DNA of 38,420 nucleotides from JAVBNU01 sp031551265. Lineage in GTDB: Bacteria > Cyanobacteriota > Vampirovibrionia > Gastranaerophilales > Gastranaerophilaceae. The position numbers were made by a program, and so were the translations under genes. The notes beneath the pieces are model-generated. The model made no database searches. It saw only the letters and a list, made by a program, of their open reading frames with translations, and was not told the origin of the DNA. This document shows positions 16,153 to 24,767 of the stretch, piece by piece; positions within the stretch are counted from its first letter, which is position 1; each line of letters begins with the position of its first letter. The stretch spans positions 1 through 38,420 of the forward strand of contig JAVBNU010000021.1 of the NCBI GenBank assembly GCA_031551265.1, written 5' to 3'.

Positions 16153-18720
16153 ATGACAAAAAACAACGCAAAAATTGAAAACAATGAGCAGGGCATATTG
16201 GCTAAATATGCCCAACTTATTGTTAATATCCCGAATCTTGGTGTGCGCACGTTTAGCTATGGCATACCTGATGAACTTCGCCCTATTATTGCAATCGGGC
16301 AGCCGGCTCTCGTGTCGTTCGGAAATCAAGGTGTTGTGAATGCCTTTATTGTTGGATTTTCTGATTATGTGCCTGAGGGAATAAAAGTTAAGCCTATTCT
16401 TGAAATCCTTGATGAAACACCGTTGTTTGATATTGATTATTTGAACTTTTTGCAATGGGCAGCCAATTATTACTATTGCCCGCTGCAAACCATGATTGAG
16501 ACGGCTGTGCCGATGAAATTTATTAAGCAGTCTAAAAACATAGCGTCTCTTGTCGACTCCTGTACTATTTCGTTTGACGGTCTTTCGGCTGACGAGCGCA
16601 AAATTGCTGCAGCGCTTGAAAAAAACTCCATGTCGACAGCAACTCTGCAAAAAAAGACTAAGATAGTAACCTCGAAATTTTATACGGCCTTAAGAAAACT
16701 GCGAAAAGCCGGGATTGTAAAAGTTGAATCCGAATTACAGGAAAAGTCACAAAAAACACAGTTTACGAAATTCATTAAATTTAAAAAAAACTGCCCTGAA
16801 AACAAACGTTATCAATTGATATTGGAGGAGTTAAAAAATTCCTCTACCCCCTCAAAAGCTTTATCTTGCCCCCCTTGCGGGGAAAAGTGCCCGAAGGGCA
16901 AAAGGGGGGTATCTATTGAACTTGAAGAATATGGAAATGAAATTGACCTGATACTCTTCGAAAAACAAGCTAAAACAACTCGCAAAACACTCATGAAACT
17001 CGAAGAACTCGGCTGTGTTGAGATTTTTGAAAAAGAAGTATTCAGAAACCCGCTTGATATATATAATGTGCAGAACTTGGAAGAGTTCCCGAAACTCACG
17101 GATGACCAGCAAAAAGCATATAAATTTATAGAAAAAAAGTTGGATGAAAATTCAACTCTGCCGATTTTGATACACGGAGTTACTGCTTCAGGTAAAACGG
17201 AAGTGTATTTTAACGCAATAAAGCACACGCTTGAAAAAGGGCGAAATGTTTTGTTCTTAGCGCCTGAGATTGCGCTCGCATCTGAGTTAACAAAGCGCCT
17301 CGCAAAACGATTCGGCACTGAAAATGTTGCAATATGGCACAGCAGTATTTCTGACGGTGAGCGCTATGATATTTGGGAGCGTTTAAAACAGGATAAAGTA
17401 AAAGTCCTCGCCGGCGCGCGTTCGGCTGTTTTTGCCCCTTTGGCCAATATCGGCTTGATAATTATTGATGAAGAGCACGAAAATTCGTACAAACAAAACA
17501 CTCCTGCACCACGCTATCACGCGAAAACCGTTGCAGAAAAACTGGCAGAAATTCACAAGGCTGTGCCCGTTTATGGCAGCGCAACACCTGATATTTCGAG
17601 TTATTACAGGGCGCTGAACACAGATAATCTTTTGAAAATGGATAAACGTTTTAACGATGTAAAACTCGCCAAAGTTGTGATGGTTGATATGCGTCAGGAG
17701 AAAATGAACGGCAACAATATGCTGTTTTCTCGCACGTTAGAGCGTGCAATCAATGAAAATTTGAAAGCCGACAAACAATCCATTATCCTGATAAATCGTC
17801 GAGGATTTGCGACGATTACTCAGTGTGAGGCTTGCGGGCAGGTTGTTGAGTGCAAAAAATGCGCAATCCCGATGATTTGGCACGCCTCAGAAGGCCTGCT
17901 CAAGTGTCATTATTGTGACTATACTTCTGCAATGCACGATAGATGCTCAGAGTGCGGCTCTACCGTTATTCAATCTTATGGAACGGGAATTGAGCGCGTC
18001 GAGGCGGCTGCAAGAAAGATTTTTAAGGATGCTAAAATCGCGAGAATGGATTCTGACGTGCTGTCGGGCAAGAATTCACATATTAATATTTTGGACGATT
18101 TTCGAAATGGTGAAATTGACATCCTAATCGGAACGCAGATGATTGCTAAAGGGCTTGATAACCCTAACGTTACGGTTGTTGGCGTGATTAATGCTGATTC
18201 GAGTTTTAATTTCCCTGATTTTCGCTCAAGCGAGCGTGGGTTCCAGCTTTTGACACAAGTTGCAGGTCGTGCAGGACGTGGCGATTTTGAAGGTAAGGTT
18301 TATTTCCAGACAAGCAACCCCGATTTTTATGTTCTTGATAATGCCAAAAATCAAGACTATTTAACTTTTTATAACACGGAGATTGAAGCGCGCGAATTTT
18401 TTGATTACCCTCCATATGCGCAGTTGATAACGCTTGTGCTATCCTCGCCCGAGGGCTGGCGTGCGAACACTTCAGCGCAGGCGATTGCTGATAAACTGCG
18501 TGATATTGTTGATGCAAAAAATCTTTCGGAATATATTATTGTACTTGGGCCTTCGGCTTGTATTTTGGAAAAAATCAGAAATGAATATCGTTTTCAGGTG
18601 CTTATAAAAAATAAATTACGCGAAAGAGGCCATAGCTTTTTAACCTCGTTTTTTAAACAGATAATTCTGCCCGAAGATATAAAATTTACTGTTGATGTCG
18701 ACCCGTTGGATATTTTATGA
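16153..18720 (+). CDS. priA: Primosomal protein N' (replication restart helicase PriA)
   Basis: PriA reloads the replisome at collapsed forks. The N-terminal 3'-end-binding domain (YAQLIVNIPNLGVRTFSYGI) is followed by a winged helix and the helicase. Walker A is GVTASGKT at about 342-349 and DEEH is at about 439-442. The zinc module has paired cysteines in CEACGQ, CKKC, CHYC and CSEC at about 557-600. Motifs V and VI are present (IGTQMIAKG, VAGRAGR). At 855 residues it is longer than usual. Part of the excess is a palindromic repeat translated inside the winged helix (residues about 238-253). No clear ribosome site is seen, and a repeat ends just upstream, so the start is uncertain. The stop abuts that of the convergent sigma-like gene. 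Confidence 0.95.
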   Translation: MTKNNAKIENNEQGILAKYAQLIVNIPNLGVRTFSYGIPDELRPIIAIGQPALVSFGNQGVVNAFIVGFSDYVPEGIKVKPILEILDETPLFDIDYLNFLQWAANYYYCPLQTMIETAVPMKFIKQSKNIASLVDSCTISFDGLSADERKIAAALEKNSMSTATLQKKTKIVTSKFYTALRKLRKAGIVKVESELQEKSQKTQFTKFIKFKKNCPENKRYQLILEELKNSSTPSKALSCPPCGEKCPKGKRGVSIELEEYGNEIDLILFEKQAKTTRKTLMKLEELGCVEIFEKEVFRNPLDIYNVQNLEEFPKLTDDQQKAYKFIEKKLDENSTLPILIHGVTASGKTEVYFNAIKHTLEKGRNVLFLAPEIALASELTKRLAKRFGTENVAIWHSSISDGERYDIWERLKQDKVKVLAGARSAVFAPLANIGLIIIDEEHENSYKQNTPAPRYHAKTVAEKLAEIHKAVPVYGSATPDISSYYRALNTDNLLKMDKRFNDVKLAKVVMVDMRQEKMNGNNMLFSRTLERAINENLKADKQSIILINRRGFATITQCEACGQVVECKKCAIPMIWHASEGLLKCHYCDYTSAMHDRCSECGSTVIQSYGTGIERVEAAARKIFKDAKIARMDSDVLSGKNSHINILDDFRNGEIDILIGTQMIAKGLDNPNVTVVGVINADSSFNFPDFRSSERGFQLLTQVAGRAGRGDFEGKVYFQTSNPDFYVLDNAKNQDYLTFYNTEIEAREFFDYPPYAQLITLVLSSPEGWRANTSAQAIADKLRDIVDAKNLSEYIIVLGPSACILEKIRNEYRFQVLIKNKLRERGHSFLTSFFKQIILPEDIKFTVDVDPLDIL
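16862..16911 (+). repeat. Palindromic repeat translated inside priA
   Basis: CCCCCCTTGCGGGGAAAAG then TGCCCGAAGGGCAAAAGGGGGG. Outer arms CCCCCC and GGGGGG enclose two smaller hairpins (CCTTGCGGGG and TGCCCGAAGGGCA). It is read in frame as SCPPCGEKCPKGKRGVS within the PriA winged-helix domain, between KNSSTPSKAL and IELEEYGNEID. Confidence 0.75.
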
Positions 18721-21546
18721 ATCGTGTGACTTACGGCGAGGTTTACTCAAAGTAGATTCGTACGATTTAAAAAGCTGTTGCAGTTCCTGAGCTATGAATT
18801 TTCGTTGATTTGAATCCAGTGATGCAAGTGACTTTACTGCAGCGCCGGAATGTTTCATACCACCTTCAGCGCCTTCTCTCAGGTTAAAATTATCAATAAT
18901 TATATTTTTTCTGCCATCTGTAACAATGGTTTCAACGATTTCACGAATTTCGTCTTTAATTTCTTGTTCCTGAGGTTTTCCCTTTGCCTTTTTCAAAATC
19001 ATCGGAATACTGTAGCATTGCTCAAGTAGATGCTGCATTTGTGTCGGTATTATCTGTCCTTTTGGTAATTCGCTGTGCAATTGCTCCAGTGGGATTCTAA
19101 TTTTTTCTAAAGCACGCATTCTGAGATTATAGGCTTTTTCTTTTGAGAGATTGAGTTTTTTGCGTAACTCTATCGGCTTATAGTCCTGATTCTCAAATCC
19201 AAAAAGATGCAATATAAGTTCCTTTTCTTCCTCAACCTTGAGCTTTTTTTCAATGATATTTCTTAGTTCTTCAACAATTGTATTTTTCGATTTTTTCCCT
19301 GATTCTACAGGAGGCTGAATCACAGAGACCGTATCGATATTATCGTCTGTTGAGCAGTCTGCAATGGATTGTTGTGGCAGTGGTAGTTTTGAGTCAGCAT
19401 ATATTTTGTTGTGTATTTCAATTATCGGGGCAGAAAGGACGTCAACTGCCATTTTTTCGGTGCGGCGTATTTTTTCGGCGCCAATGCATAGTGACGCCTG
19501 TATTTCTTCATTTGTCAGTGGAGCGCCTGTCTTGTTCAGTGCCCAGCGCAGGTACATAATATCGCGCTCTTCTTTAGTAAAATTATATTCTTCCAAAAAT
19601 CTTTCGATATTATGGAACATGTACTTGTAACGCATAGGTTCTTGAGTCATTTTTTCAAGTATTTGCTCTAGTGAAGATGTCTCAATGGTTTTAAAAACTT
19701 CGGGTTCGTAGGAGTTATACAGGCGCATTAGTTGTTTGGTCATACATTCGCGTGTTCGGGCATCCAGCGCCGACCATGCAACCAAACCTGCGGCTGTGTT
19801 TTGGGCAACAGATGTATCGCCTTTTAACGTATTATCTATGCCAAAGTGGTATAGCAAAGTACTTCTGTGCTCAGTGCTTATGTTGTTGGTGATGATTTTT
19901 CTCATGTGTTCTTTGATTTCGGCTTCTTGAGGCTTGCCTTCGACTCGTTTTAGCAAAGAATTTATGCTAAAACAGCTTTCCAGGAGTGTTGAAAACTCTT
20001 TAGGCAAGGAGTTTCGAGGTTGCAGTGAATCATATAGTTTTTTTATCGGCTCAGTCATTTTTTCAAGCGCGTGCTGTTTATCTCTGGTTAGCTTGCTTCT
20101 TGATAACTCGGATTCTTCATGGAGTTGCCTTAGAGATTGTGAGGTGGTTTTAAAGCCGCACAAATTCAGAATAATCTCCTTTTCACTGCCGACAAGCGTT
20201 GTCGTAATCACATCTTTGACTCTTTTTACAACCAAATCATCGGGCAATTCAGGTATATTTCCCTCAATAATCGCCTCTTCGCCTTGAGTGTGCGTAAGTC
20301 TCATCAGTCGGAGATTAAGATTCTGCTCAGCTTTTACTTCAATTTGTCTGATTCGCTCACGCGTGACCCCGTATATATCAGCTATTTCTTCAAGTGTATA
20401 TTTACGATCCTCAAAACCGCGGCGTAGTCGATATATCATTCTGTGCGTGTCATGTTCTTGTGTTTTTGGATCCTGCTGATTGTGTAATTTTACCCCGCTG
20501 CGAATTGTGTCAACAATGTTGGATATTCTTTGATACATTTCTTTATTGAGAGCATGTTCTAAAACATTATCCTGAGTGACAGCATATGACACTGTGTCAC
20601 CATCATCGTTTATAGGCATGTCTATTGATAACGTCTTGGGTGCATCTTGTTGGAACCTTTTTTTATGCAGTTTTATCAATTCTTCATAAATTATTTCGGC
20701 TGTATCACTAATGGGTAGTTCACCGTACTGTTTATCAAGTCTTTTTTTGACTGAATCTATAGCCGTGCTGTCGTAATTTCTCAAGCCGGCTTTGCAGTAA
20801 TCTTCATAATATAAATAGGCTTCAATTTTTGATTTAGCCGGGGCTCTCAGCTTCGCATATTCATTATCATCTGGCATCCTGCCGTGTTCACGCTTAAATC
20901 GATTAAAGATTTTTTCACGCCTGAAACGCTCTTCTTGTCTTTGGGGAGGCTCATGTATGATTGAACTGTTTTTAGTAGCGCTCCCCATTCGTTGTTCTAT
21001 CCATTTCATTCCGTATGTCGAAAACCTATTCCCGAGTGTTTCGTCAAAATCATTAATAGCTCTCATTAAGCCGCTATTGCCTTCTTGGAGTAATTCAGCT
21101 AATGACACTCCTCGTCCTAAATATTTTTTTGCAGCTTTCATAACTAATCGCTGGTTACAATCGGCAAATCGTTTTCTTGCTTCTTCTGCCTCTTCTTCGC
21201 TGCCATGTTTTATTATATATGCGAGAGCAACTTCATCTTCGCGGCTCAAAAGTTCGTGGCTGAACTGCCGATTTTCATGTGCATAAGGATTATACCCTCT
21301 ATCGCTTTTTGAGTCCTCTGCGGAATCATTTTCGGTATAAGGCTCAGGATAAACATCTTCCTCTGAGCGCATTTGCCGGCACGAAATCACGCTGGCTTTA
21401 AAACTCCACGACTGTGCCTGAGTGAGTCCTCGCCAGTGTTGTGAGTTGTTTATCGGGCAAGTTGAGGTGTTTTCGGCATCTTTTGTTCCAGACGCAGAAT
21501 TAACTTTCGGACAACTATAGAATGGGGTAATAGATTTTACTTTCAT
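18715..21546 (-). CDS. Giant sigma-70-like protein A with about six region-4-like modules
   Basis: A 943-residue sigma-70 family protein, far longer than normal sigma factors. Residues 1-50 form a leader (MKVKSIT ... LTQAQSWSFK) shared with its neighbour. Region 2 spans about 98-200, including LLQEGNSGLMRAINDFD and FSTYGMKWIEQRM (175-187). A region 3.2-like acidic linker, LSIDMPINDDGDTV, is at 306-319. The first region 4 contains YTLEEIADIYGVTRERIRQI (383-402). More HTH-like modules follow near 441-500, 547-605, 646-710, 756-820 and 865-920; the third and sixth are degenerate. GKPQE-x-EIK linkers recur at 537 and 857, so a unit of about 315 residues seems duplicated. It carries the shared upstream element, lies 91 nt downstream of the second giant gene and converges on priA with abutting stops. 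Promoter specificity unknown. Confidence 0.85.
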   Translation of the reverse strand: MKVKSITPFYSCPKVNSASGTKDAENTSTCPINNSQHWRGLTQAQSWSFKASVISCRQMRSEEDVYPEPYTENDSAEDSKSDRGYNPYAHENRQFSHELLSREDEVALAYIIKHGSEEEAEEARKRFADCNQRLVMKAAKKYLGRGVSLAELLQEGNSGLMRAINDFDETLGNRFSTYGMKWIEQRMGSATKNSSIIHEPPQRQEERFRREKIFNRFKREHGRMPDDNEYAKLRAPAKSKIEAYLYYEDYCKAGLRNYDSTAIDSVKKRLDKQYGELPISDTAEIIYEELIKLHKKRFQQDAPKTLSIDMPINDDGDTVSYAVTQDNVLEHALNKEMYQRISNIVDTIRSGVKLHNQQDPKTQEHDTHRMIYRLRRGFEDRKYTLEEIADIYGVTRERIRQIEVKAEQNLNLRLMRLTHTQGEEAIIEGNIPELPDDLVVKRVKDVITTTLVGSEKEIILNLCGFKTTSQSLRQLHEESELSRSKLTRDKQHALEKMTEPIKKLYDSLQPRNSLPKEFSTLLESCFSINSLLKRVEGKPQEAEIKEHMRKIITNNISTEHRSTLLYHFGIDNTLKGDTSVAQNTAAGLVAWSALDARTRECMTKQLMRLYNSYEPEVFKTIETSSLEQILEKMTQEPMRYKYMFHNIERFLEEYNFTKEERDIMYLRWALNKTGAPLTNEEIQASLCIGAEKIRRTEKMAVDVLSAPIIEIHNKIYADSKLPLPQQSIADCSTDDNIDTVSVIQPPVESGKKSKNTIVEELRNIIEKKLKVEEEKELILHLFGFENQDYKPIELRKKLNLSKEKAYNLRMRALEKIRIPLEQLHSELPKGQIIPTQMQHLLEQCYSIPMILKKAKGKPQEQEIKDEIREIVETIVTDGRKNIIIDNFNLREGAEGGMKHSGAAVKSLASLDSNQRKFIAQELQQLFKSYESTLSKPRRKSHDS

Positions 21547-21569
21547 CGGGATTCAACTTATCTAATTAC

Positions 21570-21602
21570 TATATTTAAACCCAAACATAAAAAAAATTGC
21601 TT
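21570..21602 (-). promoter_or_regulatory. Shared upstream element, copy 3 (before sigma-like A)
   Basis: On the minus strand: AAGCAA, a T run, then ATGTTTGGG and TTTAAATATAG. The second G of GTTTGG (21581) is 34 nt before the ATG at 21546. It lies in the 91-nt gap between the two giant sigma-like genes, so the downstream gene may have its own promoter. Confidence 0.55.
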
Positions 21603-21637
21603 TTTTTGTTCAAATTTTATAAGTTTTATAAACATAA

Positions 21638-24600
21638 TTATATTTCAGCCGGAAAACAGGCGTTATAAATGTCTTTCATATGAGGTGCAAGTTTTTCTGT
21701 CGCTGACATATGTGTATAGACGACGTTTTTGCGAGATTTATGTATAATTTTGGGTATATCTTGCATCTTTAGAGGATTACAATCTAGTCCGTAGTGTAGT
21801 TTTATTACTTGCAGCTCATTGGGCGAAAGTATTTCTTCACTTTTTTTGAGGAGTTCTTTTTTTATCGCATCAGCCTGAGGTGTTTTGCCGGTCTCTTCCA
21901 TGAATGTTCTTACAAAATAAATTTCGTCAAAAAGTCTTTCCAGAGGTCGAGGCAAAGGTGTTTCAGGTGGGATTGTGTTGTGGAACTTAATCAACGAATG
22001 GAAAATATTATGTAACGCTCTATCGTGACGACGCTCTACTTTACTTTTGGGCAATTCAAGCATTTTGGCTATTTCATACCTGTTATGAGGTTGTTCATCT
22101 TCTGTAAAACCGTATTGCAACCTAAGTATACTTAGCTCTTCTTTTGTCAGTTTCGAAAATACCTTACTTTTAAGCCCATCTTCTATCCACTTATATTCGT
22201 CAGGTATATTTGCCCAACTATATGCCGGTTTTTCAGGATGGAAAAAGTCCGAGGGCAGAGAAAAATACAGATTTTTCAACTGCTCTTTTATATCTTTACG
22301 CGCTTGAATATCTCGCAGGACTACAATGTGATACGGCATTTTTAATTTCTTTGCCAGAACTACCTGTTTTACGGGTTCGCCTTTAAAGCCGTATCGATAC
22401 AAAAGAACATTTCTTTTTTCTTTGTCATTTGAGAATGTTTTTTCTATTATCTCTTTTATTTTTGCTCTAATTTCAGCAGCGAATGGAGTTTTGTCTGCCG
22501 TCTCAAGGAACTGTGGTAACTCATAATAACTTTCGAATAGTTTCAGTATATTGCTGGGTATCAAAATATTACCATCTACCGTTTTATGCAAATCTCTTAA
22601 GGGCTCGGCAATCCTTGCTAGTGCATCTTTGGCATTGATGCAAATTATCCATGATGAATAGTTTAATTCTTTTTTTACCTTTTCATAGGTATATACATTC
22701 TCTTCATTGTTTATGCCAAATCTGGCCTCAATAACATCTCGTTCTTTTTTACTCAGGGGGGCGAGTATTTTTTTAACCCAATTTGATATAATTTGAAGTT
22801 CTTCTTCTTTATGCGAGACAACCATTTCGGATGAACATTCAGGCAAAGGTAATTTTGCATCGGGATACAATTTATTATGCAAGTTGATTAGCGGGTACGC
22901 GAGTTTTTTCGATATAACAGCTTCGATTTCCCGTACAACTTCAGCACGCGTTCCTAATTTTTTCGCAATATCTTCTTGTTCATAAATTTTATTTTGAGGG
23001 TTAAAGCCATATCGGTATTTCAGAACTTCTTGCTCTTTTTCTGACAATTTTGTTTTTACAACATTATTCATTTCTCCAAACAAAGGCCTGAACAGCTCCG
23101 GCTCTTTGTACATTTTATTTAAAATTATTTCTACCGACGATAGAGATAGCGTTTTGAAAGAATCATCTTTTGTTTCAATATATAGTTTTTTCAAGTGCGG
23201 CAGCAGTTTTTTTCTCGCCTCTTGTTCCATTATCCCCGCTCGTTTTTTATGCGTGTCGAACTTTTTACCAACAGACTCCAACGAATCCCACCTGTCAGGA
23301 TAAGTAAAATATACATAGGTAAGGACTTTTCTGTCATCGCCTGTGAGATTTTTATTAATAACATTAAGGATTTTCTTTTTTATTTCTTCTTCATCGGGCT
23401 TGCCTTTAATGCGTCTTAAAAGTGTCCTCAAGTCGTACATTTCTTCAAGTATATTTGTGAGTTGCGCCGGAATTTTTGCACTTGTGCCTAACTTCTCACA
23501 AAATACTTGTACCGGTTCCGTGAGTCTTTCAATAAGATCACGATGACGCCAACCGAGTGTATGTGAGGTGTTCCCTATTTTTTTAGCCAATTCTTGGAGG
23601 TCATATATTTTATCTTTGAATCCGTGCTTGTGTAACATAATTTCTCTGTCTCGTCCGACAAGATTATGTTCAATTAAGTTTGCCAGCAATACCAAAATCG
23701 CTTGCCGGGATAATGGAGGTCGTTCATTAAGAGCTGTTTTTAGTTCTTCTAAACTTGCGTCCTCATCTAGATTTAATAGTTCTTTAAAATCTCTTATTGC
23801 TTTTTTTTCCTGCGTTTGAACAGCCGCTTTTGTTATCCCGTATAAATTGGCGATTCTATCAAAAGTCCATGACTTCTCTTCCAATCCCATTCGCAACATT
23901 AGTATAACCCGGCGTCTTTCAGGCATCAGCCCGAGGAGATTGTATATTTTGTTCCGCTCTCCTGTATCGAATATTTTTTCACCAATATTTTCTTCAAAAA
24001 ACGGAGTAACTACCTCATCTCCATCTTCATTAGTGCTATTCACGGAAACTACTTTAGCATGCTGACCGCGTTGGGGTGATTTATTTATTTTTAATAATTC
24101 TTGCTCTATAGTCTCTTCATTAGGCAATATACCATGTTTATTCAGATAGTCACTAATGATACTATTTACATGAGGAGTTTGTGTGGCTATATCTTTTGGT
24201 GTTCTGATAATATCATCTGCATAAAGTGCTCTGTATATAGACTCTCTTATCCATGGCACTGCATATGTAGAAAATCTTGTGCCTCTGTGAGATTCAAAAC
24301 GTTCTATCGCTGTGTTAAGACCTATTTGCCCGTCTTGAAATTTGTCCAAAAAAGAATTCTTTGTATTCTTTATTTGTTTTGCATTACTTGCGACCAAGCC
24401 TAAATTATGTTTCATTAAAATTTGTTTTGCTTCGTCACTTTCTTTTGAGCTGCCACTATTAAAAATCTTAAACCACTTCAGCTCATCTTCCCTGCTCAAA
24501 GGTCGATGTTGTTTTATTATTGCAAGTATATCAGGTGGTAAATCCTCATTTTCGTAGAATGGCCTTCCTCTAAAACTCAACGACTGCTCTGATGTCAGCC

Positions 24601-24706
24601 CTTGCCATTGATTTTGAGGATTTGTGCAGGCCACACTTTTATCAAACTGTGATGCCTGATAGGTTTTAAAATAACTATTCAGAGCTGTGATAGACTTTAT
24701 TTGCAA
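21638..24706 (-). CDS. Giant sigma-70-like protein B with about eight region-4-like modules
   Basis: A 1022-residue sigma-70 family protein. The leader MQIKSIT ... GLTSEQSLSFRG (1-47) parallels that of protein A. Region 2 is at about 67-165, with NLGLVASNAKQ, KFQDGQIGLNTAIERFES and FSTYAVPWIRESIYRAL. A region 3.2-like stretch, VNSTNEDGDEVVTPFFEEN, is at 222-240. The first region 4 is at 255-308 (MPERRRVILMLRMGL, then WTFDRIANLYGITKAAVQTQE). Seven further modules centre near 353, 458, 558, 655, 765, 858 and 964. Most begin with an LS/LT-x-x-E/D-(R/K/Q)-x-(V/I) helix, then a GF or GL turn and an HTH-like pair such as EDIAKKLGTRAEVVREIE. The start codon is TTG, chosen because it matches the leader of protein A and has AGGA upstream. 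Adjacent and codirectional with protein A. Confidence 0.85.
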   Translation of the reverse strand: MQIKSITALNSYFKTYQASQFDKSVACTNPQNQWQGLTSEQSLSFRGRPFYENEDLPPDILAIIKQHRPLSREDELKWFKIFNSGSSKESDEAKQILMKHNLGLVASNAKQIKNTKNSFLDKFQDGQIGLNTAIERFESHRGTRFSTYAVPWIRESIYRALYADDIIRTPKDIATQTPHVNSIISDYLNKHGILPNEETIEQELLKINKSPQRGQHAKVVSVNSTNEDGDEVVTPFFEENIGEKIFDTGERNKIYNLLGLMPERRRVILMLRMGLEEKSWTFDRIANLYGITKAAVQTQEKKAIRDFKELLNLDEDASLEELKTALNERPPLSRQAILVLLANLIEHNLVGRDREIMLHKHGFKDKIYDLQELAKKIGNTSHTLGWRHRDLIERLTEPVQVFCEKLGTSAKIPAQLTNILEEMYDLRTLLRRIKGKPDEEEIKKKILNVINKNLTGDDRKVLTYVYFTYPDRWDSLESVGKKFDTHKKRAGIMEQEARKKLLPHLKKLYIETKDDSFKTLSLSSVEIILNKMYKEPELFRPLFGEMNNVVKTKLSEKEQEVLKYRYGFNPQNKIYEQEDIAKKLGTRAEVVREIEAVISKKLAYPLINLHNKLYPDAKLPLPECSSEMVVSHKEEELQIISNWVKKILAPLSKKERDVIEARFGINNEENVYTYEKVKKELNYSSWIICINAKDALARIAEPLRDLHKTVDGNILIPSNILKLFESYYELPQFLETADKTPFAAEIRAKIKEIIEKTFSNDKEKRNVLLYRYGFKGEPVKQVVLAKKLKMPYHIVVLRDIQARKDIKEQLKNLYFSLPSDFFHPEKPAYSWANIPDEYKWIEDGLKSKVFSKLTKEELSILRLQYGFTEDEQPHNRYEIAKMLELPKSKVERRHDRALHNIFHSLIKFHNTIPPETPLPRPLERLFDEIYFVRTFMEETGKTPQADAIKKELLKKSEEILSPNELQVIKLHYGLDCNPLKMQDIPKIIHKSRKNVVYTHMSATEKLAPHMKDIYNACFPAEI

Positions 24707-24735
24707 CTCATTTTCCTGCTAACTATTCCCATATT

Positions 24736-24767
24736 TATTTTAAAACCAAACATAAAAAAATTTGCTA
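24736..24767 (-). promoter_or_regulatory. Shared upstream element, copy 2 (before sigma-like B)
   Basis: On the minus strand: TAGCAAAT, a T run, then ATGTTTGG and TTTTAAAATAA. GTTTGG is at 24751-24746, 39 nt before the TTG start at 24706. The element overlaps the stop codon of the hydrogenase gene, so the giant sigma gene is probably transcribed separately from it. Confidence 0.55.

Noticed and set aside
16069..16650. A 193-codon minus-strand frame over the start of priA
   Set aside because: It overlaps the priA coding sequence and repeat DNA; the priA frame has clear family motifs.
18720..24600. Many plus-strand open frames of 60-117 codons across the giant sigma-like genes
   Set aside because: They are shadows of the long minus-strand genes, with no ribosome sites and low-complexity composition.
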